Source: Ridgeia piscesae
Taxonomy: Eukaryota > Annelida > Polychaeta > Sabellida > Siboglinidae
DNA: 64,000 nucleotides
Direction: 5' to 3'
NCBI GenBank assembly: GCA_025642075.2
Contig: JAODUO010000853.1
Coordinates: 124,001 to 188,000, forward strand
The position numbers were made by a program, and so were the translations under genes. The notes below the pieces were generated by a model. The model did no database searches and was not told the DNA's origin. It saw only the letters and a program-made list of their open reading frames with translations. Numbering within the stretch: the first letter of the stretch is position 1; every line of letters begins with the position of its first letter. This document shows positions 1 through 12,010 of the stretch, piece after piece.

Positions 1-1409
1 CTTCTGGGTCTCCTATTCCTTTCCCGGTCATCTCTTCTGGGTCTCCTATTCCTTTCCCAGGTCATCTCTTCTGGGTCTCCTATTCCTTTCCCAGGTCATC
101 TCTTCTGGGTCTCCTATTCCTTTCCCAGGTCATCTCTTCTGGGTCTCCTATTCCTTTCCCAGGTCATCTCTTCTGGGTCTCCTATTCCTTTCCCAGGTCA
201 TTCTTCTGGGTCTCCTATTCCTTTCCCAGGTCATCTCTTCTGGGTCCCTATTCCTTTCCCAGGTCATCTCTTCTGGGTCTCCTATTCCTTTCCCAGGTCA
301 TCTCTTCTGGGTCTCCTATTCCTTTCCCAGGTCATCTCTTCTGGGTCTCCTATTCCTTTCCCAGGTCATCTCTTCTGGGTCTCCTATTCCTTTCCCAGGT
401 CATCTCTTCTGGGTCTCCTATTCCTTTCCCAGGTCATCTCTTCTGGGTCTCCTATTCCTTTCCCAGGTCATCTCTTCTGGGTCTCCTATTCCTTTCCCAG
501 GTCATCTCTTCTGGGTCTCCTATTCCTTTCCCAGGTCATCTCTTCTGGGTCTCCTATTCCTTTCCCAGGTCATCTCTTCTGGGTCTCCTATTCCTTTCCC
601 AGGTCATCTCTTCTGGGTCTCCTATTCCTTTCCCAGGTCATCTCTTCTGGGTCTCCTATTCCTTTCCCAGGTCATCTCTTCTGGGTCTCCTATTCCTTTC
701 CCAGGTCATCTCTTCTGGGTCTCCTATTCCTTTCCCAGGTCATCTCTTCTGGGTCTCCTATTCCTTTCCCAGGTCATCTCTTCTGGGTCTCCTATTCCTT
801 TCCCAGGTCATCTCTTCTGGGTCTCCTATTCCTTTCCCAGGTCATCTCTTCTGGGTCTCCTATTCCTTTCCCAGGTCATCTCTTCTGGGTCTCCTATTCC
901 TTTCCCAGGTCATCTCTTCTGGGTCTCCTATTCCTTTCCCAGGTCATCTCTTCTGGGTCTCCTATTCCTTTCCCAGGTCATCTCTTCTGGGTCTCCTATT
1001 CCTTTCCCAGGTCATCTCTTCTGGGTCTCCTATTCCTTTCCCAGGTCATCTCTTCTGGGTCTCCTATTCCTTTCCCAGGTCATCTCTTCTGGGTCTCCTA
1101 TTCCTTTCCCAGGTCATATCTTCTGGGTCTCCTATTCCTTTCCCAGGTCATCTCTTCTGGGTCTCCTATTCCTTTCCCAGGTCATCTCTTCTGGGTCTCC
1201 TATTCCTTTCCCAGGTCATATCTTCTGGGTCTCCTATTCCTTTCCCAGGTCATCTCTTCTGGGTCTCCTATTCCTTTCCCAGGTCATCTCTTCTGGGTCT
1301 CCTATTCCTTTCCCAGGTCATATCTTCTGGGTCGCCTATTCCTTTCCCAGGTCATTCTTCTGGTCTCCTATTCCTTTCCCAGGTCATCTCTTCTGGGTCG
1401 CCTATTCCC
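1..1409. repeat. 34-bp minisatellite, about 41 copies
   Basis: A highly uniform tandem array with a 34-bp period (for example the ccag/gtcat junction at 60/61 and again at 94/95), cut by the window edge so its true length is unknown. Each unit carries a pyrimidine run ending in CAG (tattcctttcccag), which looks like a 3' splice site on the + strand. A few units have one- or two-base deletions (near 200, 247, 1354) and some read gtcatatc instead of gtcatctc. The last units (1320-1409) are the most divergent. No coding exon is recognisable on either side. Confidence 0.97.
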
Positions 1410-2274
1410 TTTGTTGTCTTTTCTGGTCAGCCTTGTCATCACTCAGCTCTCAGTGTCCATTGACCTTTAAAGACAATTATCCATTTGAATGTGTATGAGT
1501 AAATGTTAATTCTGAACTCATTGTTCCTATTCTAGACACAAGTTAAGCACAGAAAAGTAGTGTGTACTCATTGTACTAGGAAAGTAGTTTAGGTGAAGCC
1601 AACCTGTGAGGTCTTATTTCATAATGTAGAATAGCTGCAACTCCATATGTGAGTAATAGTTATAATGAGAGTACATGACCTTGTTTATGTCCATGATGTA
1701 GTCTAATACACCGACATAATAGATTAGTGATAACGTTGATTGTTTGGTTTTATTCCATAACAGTTTTGCATGAATAAATAATATGTTAATAGTGAGATGG
1801 ATTAGATCATTTACCTGGTGCGTGGTGCTGAGTGGCAGCAGGTGTCAGGTTGCAGAAAGGTCGCTGGTGTCTTGGGTGGACCTGTCAGGGGTGTCTAGTT
1901 ACTGTCTACCTGTACCAAGTGTGTGCATGCGTCTGTGCATGCATGTGTAACTGTTTGATGCGTGTGTGTATATGCCTTGAGATTCAAACGTGGTTTTGAT
2001 AACATTTCTCTGGTCATGCACGGAACTGCTCTACTGTGTTATTGTTTTTATCCGTGTATGTATGTATGTATGCATGCATATGTTTATGTGTGCATGCATG
2101 CGTGCGTGTGTGCGTGCATGTGTGCATGCATGCATGCATGTGTGATGTAATATTAATGCTTAAAATAAAATCTTCAAGGGTGAGGGTTAGGTAAATGTTG
2201 CCAAACAATTCATTGTTTTTTATTTCCATAGTGTTCTGTTGGTAGTCCCTACTCCATCTTGCTTTTCCCTGTCT

Positions 2275-2410
2275 TCTCATAGTTTGTAGAGCGCAGCGAC
2301 TGAGAGGATCTGGGTTCGAATCCTGTGCTGCAGTGTTAAAACCTTGTGCCGTTATTTCACTCTACATTGCTCCAGTTCACTGAGTGGTATAAAGGAATAC
2401 CTGGCTATAA
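2275..2410 (+). mobile_element. tRNA-derived SINE-like fragment
   Basis: At 2313-2323 is a perfect RNA polymerase III B-box-like motif (ggttcgaatcc), preceded by gtagagcgcagcgactg, which could be a decayed A-box region. It is followed by a tail (tctacattgctccagttcac, then gtataaaggaatacctgg). That tail resembles tails of SINEs I recall from marine invertebrates. I see no flanking target-site duplication, so the ends are approximate. A tRNA gene is unlikely because no cloverleaf can be folded around the B box. Confidence 0.5.
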
Positions 2411-4379
2411 GCAAGTGGTGGATATGTGTACGAGCAGCCTTCGCACATTAATTGCAGCATATGGCTTGTAGCTTCCCAGAGAAGTTGAGATGGTGTCTGA
2501 TTGAACAGGTCTGTCGACGAAATAACGTGTAAAGCAGTTTGAGCAATCCTGAGGACTGGCTACTGCGCTACATAAGAAGTTACCTTTTATATCCGTCCTC
2601 ATGCGCTCATCACATCTCAGTGGTGACCTTGACCTAGTTCTGCAAACTTTCCCCATCTCTGTTTACATGGCAGGCGCAGATAACTTAACAGTAACATAAA
2701 GCATGTACCAGGTAATCACACATGGTTAAACTGCACAATAGCTACACCTGCACTGTGGTATTGTCAGTCCTGGGTCTCAAGCTATATTGATCTTCATTAA
2801 TTGAGCAGTGATATGTAAGTAAGTAATTTGTTGTGAGTGTGACAATGGGTGTATATAGATGGGGTCATCTTGACCTAGCAGTAAGTGGTGGTATTTTTTC
2901 TGGCCAGTGTGATGTTAATTTTTACCTGAGTATGGTTACTTTAGCCTGGTGGGATTATTCTCATTAGTGATAACAATAGCTTACCCTGCCTCAGTCAGGA
3001 TAGATATGAGCATATGCTGCCTTCATTGGATGTGGTGCAGTCCCACTATGTTGCCCTGTGTAGCACGTTGTCAGCTCGAAAGTTAATGTGACATTAATTG
3101 TAAAAATAAATGGTGTTTGTGAGAGGTGGCACGATTGTGCAGGTCTGAAAATGGGATTGCACTGTGCTGAACTGATCAACCCTGCAGTGCGTTCTTAGAA
3201 ATGCTACTGGACTGTGGCCACTTTCTGCAAAACAGTGTTTGAAAGTGCACTGTCACAGTTCCAGGGGTTTGTTTGGAAGTTGTCAACATTGTTATTAATA
3301 ATATAGATTGGCATGGTGCTGCCACCTACTGGCATACCTCACAGCTAGAGGTTTGCCTGGATGCTAGAGCAGCATGTGTGAGGAAGATAGCTGCAGACCC
3401 TGCCAAGTGGAGGTCTCTGACCGACTCGTGCATCTGTAGACGCAGAAGCTGCTCAGTGTGAAGAAACGTACAGCAGTGTAGCGCTAGAGCCTTGGTGGAT
3501 GTCCCAGGCACTATTTCAGAAAACACCCAATGAAATGAAACTTTAATTGTAAACCAAATAGATATGCTAATATTGTAAAAAATTAATATAAACTAATCAT
3601 TGTGATTAGTATGTATATGTGTGTATTTGTGTGTATGTGTATGCATGCATGCATGCATGTATTTTGTGTGTGAATGATGACAAGATTCTGGTTTGTTTCC
3701 TGGATGGAATAAGGTACTGAGTGCCAGACAGTAAGACTAGCATGCTACATCAGTATGTGTAGATGATGTATGGTACTGAAAACTTGGGTTCCATCCAACT
3801 TGGGTGTTCTTTGTCCCGTGTCTTCCATCTAGACAGTTTGGGAGGTTGTCATTGTGTCACTGTCGGTGTCTCCTGTATCTAGCTTGTGGTCTATCTCCAG
3901 GAAAACAGTTCATTGTGACGATGTAGCACAGCATTTTAATCATGCAAAGTTGTACTTTGCTGCGAGTACAGCAACATGTGATCGTTGGCTCTTTTGTAGG
4001 GAAACTGGTCCTAACAGGCTGTTGTCCACGTATTCACCGTCCAACTGTGATATGTCCAGTTATAGACCTGCCAGTGGACACCAAGGTGATGTTAATTTGC
4101 AGGAAGACAGGGACAGGCAGAATGGTGTGGAGTAAGATTAGTGTCGGTGCACGAAAATAATGGCCACCAATTTGTAGACAAACATGTAATATGTTGTGTG
4201 TGACGAAAATAACGTATTTGCTGGCACTGGTATGTTTAGTGAATGTTCTGTCTTAGACGCTCCACTCGTGGTCTGTTTGCTGCATCAGTTCCTCACAGTT
4301 GTGTCTTCGAAGTACATGTGCATTCTAAATATATTCCCCTGCGATGTGTGCCAAGTTCAATGTCAGTGTTCGTGCTGTT

Positions 4380-5320
4380 GCCCACACGTCCACAAGCACC
4401 CAGTAGACACAAACCTTGCAGTATTTATAAGTGACACGGTTCACTCTCAACACACCTATACTGTCTCAACACACCTGCTCTCTCAACACACCCTAAGGAC
4501 AGTGACACAAATCACATGTACTGAGTTCAACACACCCACTCTCTCAACACACCCTACAAACACAGTGACTCAGATCACACATACTCTTTATGCACCCAAC
4601 ATACACAAACATTGCAGTGCTTTTAGCCTTATACGAATACATTTATTTCAGGTAAAAACCCATATACAGTTGATAGATTCACATAAAAAGCATGTAAAAG
4701 GTAAATATATTAAACAAGGAGTAGATAAAAATTAAATAAGGTAAGAAGTTAGATAAGTGTAAAAGTATAGTATAACAGTTAAAATTATGAGCTATATATG
4801 ATTTTATATTAATATGCAATTTATATACGTAGGTAAAACCATTTGAAAAATAAAAAAGTTCAAAATTGAATGGATAAAATAAATAAATTGATAAGTGATA
4901 CAAACAAATTAATAACTTAAAAAATTATTATAAACATACTTATAACTCACACAGTTCATAATTACGTACTCTCAACAAACCCTACAGACACAAACTCTTC
5001 CTAAGAAACATTGCAATGTTTGTAATTGACCTGGTTCACACGCACTGAGTGCACACACTTTATTATGTGTTACACAGCAAATAACTAGTAAGTGTTACAC
5101 TTCTTCTGCACGGTTTATCAAGTGATGCCATTTAGCACACCTACAAACAGAATCATTGGAATGTTTGTAAGTGACATACATTCCTAAATACATCTAATTT
5201 ACATGTATTGTTTATTGTTTACACGTTCTACAAGCACACAGGTACACGCAGCAACATGCACCCAATGGTTCATATGTGCACACATTTCCAGTGGTCACAC
5301 AGCACATCATTTGATATATA
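4380..5320. repeat. Diverged acacaaa / ttgcagtgtttataagtgac repeat
   Basis: Recurrent degenerate blocks of the form cacaaac-ttgcagt-ttataagtgac are seen near 4405-4440, 4603-4625, 4988-5035 and 5140-5185. Ctctcaacacacc-type short repeats lie between 4442 and 4565. The blocks are old and irregularly spaced. Between them is an A/T-rich stretch (4650-4950). No coding potential is supported, and the 179-codon ORF here is made of this repeat. Confidence 0.45.
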
Positions 5321-8300
5321 GCTAGAAAAAAGAAAAACTAATTGTTATCTCGTGTTCCATTTGCCTAAGTTGGCGTAACCAAGTCTTAGGTTACATCAAG
5401 CCAGTGTTAGTGTTTAGTTGTTTACTGGTATCTTACATTCAGCCTTATGTTAGGGACTAACACAAAAGGGCCATTGACTACCACAGACTGCCAACAAAGC
5501 AACAAAACAGGTTTCTGTGACATAGTGATTAACTGCAGCGGTGATATAAATACACCTAGTAACTTGTGAGTGACGTGTCATGTTGTGTCCTGGTTTTATC
5601 TGATTTTTCTTGGTAACCGTCAAACAGTTTATGACAATTCGGACCTTGTACCATCTCTGTAAACGTCAACACTTACAGCAGTGTCCCTAAGCAGTCATGC
5701 AGTCACAGTGTCACACTGGGTGATGATTACACTATTGACTGAGACAGGCCATCACTGATGACAGAGGTCACACTGGTGTGAACTAGTCATGCGTGACGTG
5801 ACAGTAAACACCCAATAATGCCCAGTGCAGTCACCTGCTGTCCTGATACTGTGTGACCAAGTCAGTTACATCAAGCACAGCCATGGACCGCGTAAATAGT
5901 GAGTATTGTGTGACAGAACAAAACTTTCCACCAGCACCTCGTGCTGATCGATACCTGGCCACGTGGACAGTGTGTGCGTTCAGTCCCCGTAGACCCCGCC
6001 AGCTCATTGTTTGGTGTCGGGGGATCGCACAACTGTTACTGTGGGCCCCGGTTGATCGCCGCACAGACAGGATACGTGGGGCGAGCATCCACATTGGTGC
6101 ATGCATATGTAATCACTTCAGTTGGGACAGTTCTGATTCTAGGATCCGCCACATCTAGTCATCGCGTTACAAGTTGCCCCTCTCTGTGAGCGACACTTAT
6201 CAACGGTTGTTTTCAAAGTATCCATGAGTTATCACTACAAGTTAACCATTTACAGTGTTGTGAACGTGGGCGTGATATTCGCTGACACATACTAGGTCAA
6301 CAAGACGGAACCAGCTGCTAGTAATGTGACTGTCTCAGTAAAAAAGACAGGCAAGGTGGGGTGAACACTGTTGCGCAATTTTTGGACTTGGACACTTGGT
6401 CATTGTGATTTACAGTACCGAGGTACAATGTTGTAATCACAATACAGCCTGCCTAGGTCCTGTCTGGCTCCTTGATGACCAGTGACCTTAGCCTGGGATA
6501 ATAAATCACTTTCCATGTCCTGTTTACGTGGTGGCTTTTACTATTTTAAAAGCTTTTATTAATTTAACTTTGATGGACCACTGATTTTGTAAGGCTAGTC
6601 AACCACTAAGATAGATTATATTCATTGTAATACTAAGACGGACACTTCTAAAAAATACAGTTACCCGAGGTAATTGAGTGTATGATTATTTTTTTATTTT
6701 ATTGATTCTGTGTAAATGTGCCACGTGTACAATTGTTAGCTGTATACATAAGCTGTTGAAACTGCCAGGATGGCACTAACAGTCTTAACACCAGTGTATA
6801 GTCTGTAGTAGCCAACTGTGATAAATAGACTACAAAGATAGCAATAATGGCATGGAAATAATAAAAAATCTGACCAGAGTAACAATGATTAATTAAGAAG
6901 TAAAAAATAACTGTGGAACTACTTTGATAGTATAACATAATTTACCAGTTTACTATTAAAGGGAGGGTGTGTGCTCCAATGTTTTATTTTGTTATTTATC
7001 ATTGTGTTTGTGTCTAGAATATGTACATTGTAGGTGAACTCTTTACCAAATTGTGTTTAGTTACTTTATTAAGCCTGTAACAGTGATCGCAATTTTAAAA
7101 TTTCCACCACGCAACACGTTCAAATAGTAAACAAAACATGTTTCAAAACAGGCTTTATAGGCAGTAATGCCAAGGTGAGCAAAAACACTGAGCGTAGTTA
7201 ACTGCAATACCCTTTGATGTTCAGTCTTGTAACATTCCAGACAACAGCCCTCCTGTTACACGTTACTATGCTGGCAAATCCTGGGCAGATGAGCCCTTTA
7301 AGGAAAAAGTTTGACTGGATAAAAATTGAGACATGCCATGAGCCTCTTATAATAGATGGTATTTCATTCCATGCTTGTATAGTGGGACGTATTTATAAAA
7401 TGAAAACATGTCAAAATTACTAAACGATGTTAGATACTGTGCATGTATGTGTGAGTAATGTGTATGTAACTATGTATATGCATAACCACTAAAACTAATT
7501 AACGTGTTTGGTAACAAAATTGAAATAAACGTGTTGTTTTCATTGCATTCTTGGCATTGTCTTGGCTAAGTCCCAGATCGATTAACTACACCGTCCCATA
7601 GTAACATTCTTGGTTGTCGTGCCAATGTATGCATTAAACAATAAACATTTTTGGAATACAGTGTCTATGTCTAAAACATTGACCATTTTCCAGGATTGTT
7701 TATTTATATAAACTGAATAATTAATAATTTATTGCAGCAGGTGGTTCATGTCTAACACAAATCAACAATGCCATACACTAAGAAAACATCAACAATTAAC
7801 ATCAGCATAAGCTATAATCAATGTTATTGTTATTTTGTATTTTAAAATATCTCAGTCATTAGAGCATTGCAAGCTGAAATTAGATGAAAAGGTCAAATCC
7901 ACGTACGGCTGTTTTTAGTGGTTACGCAAATTTTTTCACCTTACCTTGATAAAGTCTTCAGTGAACCTAACTGATTCTACACAGGATAAACGTGTAACCT
8001 CTCATTGACTGGTCTCGGTTGCAGTCTTGTTTTGCTCATTTTAATGAGCAAACAAATTGTAAAGAGTACAACCAGAGTTACCCTGCAGCAGGAGATAGCA
8101 AAATTTTTAACAAGATTGCCATCCAAAGAATTAGTAACTTTTAAATGGCAAGAGGGCAAGGAATCCTTTGGTATATACAGAGAGTTCAGCTTTATTTTAA
8201 TCCATGATTCCAGTTATATTAATATATGAGGGTCAGTGTCTTCTGTCATAATGCTTACCCCAGTTTGTTTAAAATGTTCCATGCAAGCACAATTATACAT

Positions 8301-9436
8301 GGCTTCATAACAGTTTCCATGCTGTTCTTTGTTGATTTATCAACGTTATGTTCACCTAGATGCCTCCCGTATCAGTAGCTCATTTAAAATGTGTTACCAC
8401 TTTAGTAGAAGCCACATCTTCTTATTTCTTTATCTCTCTCAAATATTGTCTGATAGCACGGATAGGTTGTTGGTGGCATTCATATAAATGTTATATACAT
8501 TTTTGTGGAACTCAACGACCATGCCTTCAGGCTGGTGGCACCAGAAGCACCTGTTGGCACCTGCAGCACAGGTCTTGTGCTGCCTCTGTACCTGCTGCCC
8601 GGTGCTCACAGGTGTCTTCATTGGAGGGATCATTGCTACGAGAACTGACACCTGATTGCACATCTCGCACTTCCTCGGGCCTCCCACATCTCACCCCATT
8701 TGTATTCCTGTTAATCAACACAATCGTCCCACAGCTAGACCACTCGTGCTGCTGGCAGGGTGTGGTCTGTCTATGAAGTTAACTGTAATAGCTTTAAATT
8801 AAGTTGGTTCCGATTTTGTGCACAATTCAGTAATCTTTGCATGTGGGATGTTGAGTGTGTTTGGTTTGTTTGCTTGTAGTCACGTACACATTAGCTAGTT
8901 GTTTCAGTAGCTTAACTTAAGGTGGTCACACCTTTAAGGGAGATCAGTCAAGAGTGTCACGGTGTGACGTGGACACTGGTAACGAGTGTCACATGATCTG
9001 GTCATATCATATCAGTATCAGACTGCACCTTGTCGCCTTTTTCATTTACCTGCCATGCATTGTTAGTGCACATAGGTGATGCCTCACCTAGACAGAACAC
9101 CAACCTGTACAGGTGAACACCCTCCAGGTGCACCCTCAGCTAGTTTCTGCTATTTTGTAGTGACAACGGGCCGTGACGTGACGTGATGGCAAATGTTAGA
9201 TTGGTTGCACCCAGTCTACATGTGTACCTGGTCATTCAACAATACAGTTGTCATTGTTTGTTTAACAGTGTCTGTACATGTGTATTTTAGCCTGCAAACA
9301 GGTTGGTCTGTGTAGGAGAACATTTTATTATTCAATATAAAGTTTATCTATTTATATACATGTTTAAGTTTCATCATAATTATTTCTATCTTGAACAATA
9401 TAACTGAGTTGCATATCCCAGCACTGATCAGTTACT

Positions 9437-9525
9437 ACTGGTCACTTTCACCCAGTCACTTACTGGTCACTTTCACCCAGTCACTTACTGGTCACTTTCA
9501 CCCAGTCACTTACTGGTCACTTCTG
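9437..9525. repeat. 25-bp tandem repeat, about 4 copies
   Basis: The unit starts tactggtcactttcacccag and is repeated about four times, the last copy diverging into ctggggtcaatcc. It is short and non-coding. Confidence 0.85.
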
Positions 9526-10390
9526 GGGTCAATCCACCCACAGAAGTGTGATGACATTGATTCAGTTGGTGTAAGGCTGTGATCTTTTACAATCAGTCAG
9601 ATGATTACAATTGCAACATTATCAGTCTCATTCAGTATGATATGATCACCAAAGCAATGCATATGGTGTGATCACATGAATTCAATCTAGAGCAATGCAC
9701 ATGGTGAGAACCTTGGCCCCTTGCACTCAGTCGGGAGAAGTACACGTGGACATGGTGTGTAGCAGTGCGTGAATTGTAGAATGTAGATTGGTACACAAAC
9801 CGTTCTACTACAAAGTTATTCCTGTTATGTTCCACTTCCTGAATAAGAGTGACAGATTTTTGTGGTACCTGTGCTTATCTTGACCGTTGCCAGTGGGTGT
9901 GGTATTGCTGTACGTGTGTGCATGCATTGGTGTGTGCGTACGTGCATAAGTGTAGATACCAGAGGCATGTGTGCATTTTTGAAATGCGCACTGAACTGAG
10001 GGGTTGTCTCAAAGTAAACATACACAGCAGGTCGTATCGTCCTTCCGCTTGTCATAGGTCATCTCTCTCTTGCCTGTAGTAGGATGTTGTCACCAATGGT
10101 CATCAGAAACACCTTGGGTCGTCCCATACACAAAGGACCTAACACCTTGTCTTAATGGGCAGTGACAACCAATCCCGCATTCTGTTATGTATGGACTACC
10201 ACACCTGACAAAACTTGTACAACCAGAACTGACTTGGACACGTATCTGTATGTGTGTAATCTCTAAGTTAATTTCTGTAAAGTTCAGCTTGCTGAATATT
10301 TTCTTAAGAGATTACGACATCCTACTTTGTTGTCTATTTATAGACACTCAAGCAGACTTTTTACCTACATTGTTTCTATTTGCTAATTGG

Positions 10391-10497
10391 CTGGGTGGTT
10401 CAGTAAAGGTCAGCCTTGTGACCAGGAAGTAGTGGGCCGGAACCCCGGGTCATTGAGGCCATTTCATCAACATTGGGTGCAACCTTCCGGCCCACAA
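10391..10497. other. Hairpin with 11-bp perfect arms, possible short mobile element
   Basis: The arms gtgggccggaa (10432-10442) and ttccggcccac (10485-10495) are exact reverse complements around a 42-base loop. The sequence in front (ggctgggtggttcagtaaag) loosely resembles a tRNA A-box region, so a SINE-like origin is possible. No B box and no target-site duplication are visible. Confidence 0.4.
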
Positions 10498-11886
10498 AGA
10501 GCACTTGTTTTTTCCATCCTTTCTTACACTAACAAGATTAAACAGGATTAAGGTGGTTTTGTAAGTCAGCAACGTTGTCAGGCATCGATTTTTATTCAAA
10601 ATTGATGGCAGTCCATTGTATTCCTACTCTGCTCATATTTGGGAATATGCAGAAAAATTTGGGATTCTGTACTTTTTCAGTAGATCAAATGATAACTGAA
10701 AGGTTTTTTGAAGCAGCATAATTTTGTTGGTTTTTAAGCCAGCTTTTTCCTTAATTTTTCTTACTTTTGCTTGTGCAATTCAAAGGGGCAATTATACACT
10801 TTGATGTGGAAATTATGTTGAAATGAACCTATCTTCATGAAATTAACCATCTTCATAATATTTGTTAAGTCTAAGGATTACAGTGTGACGGTCCATGTGT
10901 TTACTCTGTTTATTGCATAACTTATTCAGGGCACACTGTTTGAAGCCTTTAGTCAGGAATTGCATACCAGATCCCTGAACTCTAATGATCTATGGAAAGT
11001 ACAGTTAAATTACCGTTAGCTACTGTCATTACCACATGGGTGGTTGACTCGGAGAACCAAACTGACAGCTGCCAAGAAGCAACTGACTTGTGTGAACAAA
11101 GTGCAGAGGTGGTGAGATACACGCGGTGACATGAGTTTGTCAGTAGTGGCACCCCATAGCTGGATGACAGTCACACACACACCAGCCATGGGTGTGTGCA
11201 TGTGATCGCCATGTGATAGCAGCATGCACGCAGCCCTGGGAACATATGCACTCGCCTGGCCGCATTATAATGGCAAGACGTAGCATGGTGGCTGATATTC
11301 TCGTTGTGTGAGAACAGTAACTGTTACACATATATCCTCAGTCCCCATCTGTAAGCAGTGTTCATTATTCCCAGGCAATGCTACTGATGCCATTTATGCA
11401 TGCATATCACGGTGGACCCATATCACATGTGGATCTCCCTGCTAAGAGAATGGGCAAAATGCATGTTTCCTGTGGGCTAGTAATCTGAGAGGGTTGGGCC
11501 ACTAGAGAGGGTAGGGTGTACAGGCCCTGGTAGGATGTGGCAATAAATCAGTTCAGCCACTGCTGTTCAAATGCCACTCGCAAAAAGCACTGTTCAATAA
11601 ATATTCATTGTGTCATTCTGATCTGAATGCACTGGAGTGGCATGATTGAATACCACGCATAGGCCGCGTAACAATGAATCAGCATACCTGTTTCCATGGC
11701 AACACGGTCGTTGGCTTACAATTCCCACCAATCATACAATGTTTACTAATTTATTTTAATGCAGTGATTATTATTTGTAGTGGTTAAAGGTGCACAGTGC
11801 CGTCACCCCTCCGTGTAGTGGCATGGTTGACAAAAATGCAACATTCCACATGCCCACCCCTCTGGCCGTAATGGACTGGTCCGGTG

Positions 11887-12010
11887 TATAAAACTGCCAG
11901 TCGCTGACAGTTTACAGAGAAGCTGTAACTGAGGACTGTGTTTTTGAAGTGCCATCTCATTAGCAACCGAGAAGAGCTGAGCCTGCCAGGAAAAGGGGCA
12001 CGTGACCGCT
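11887..12010 (+). promoter_or_regulatory. Weak candidate TATA promoter and non-coding first exon
   Basis: A TATAAAA box (11887-11893) lies in moderately GC-rich DNA. About 120 bases later is a good donor-like site (gtaagc at about 12011), with no ATG between. This could be a non-coding leader exon for PFKFB, whose first recognised coding exon starts 5.8 kb downstream. It is only a motif-level guess; transcript 5' ends would settle it. Confidence 0.15.

Noticed and set aside
2282..2336. Functional tRNA gene
   Set aside because: A good B box is present, but no acceptor stem, D arm or anticodon arm can be drawn; better explained as a SINE.
4196..4735. 179-codon + strand ORF
   Set aside because: Its second half is a diverged ctctcaacacacc repeat; no homology is recognised.
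5853..6189. Overlapping CpG-rich ORFs as a PFKFB 5' exon
   Set aside because: Neither frame resembles the PFKFB N-terminus and no fitting donor phase was found.
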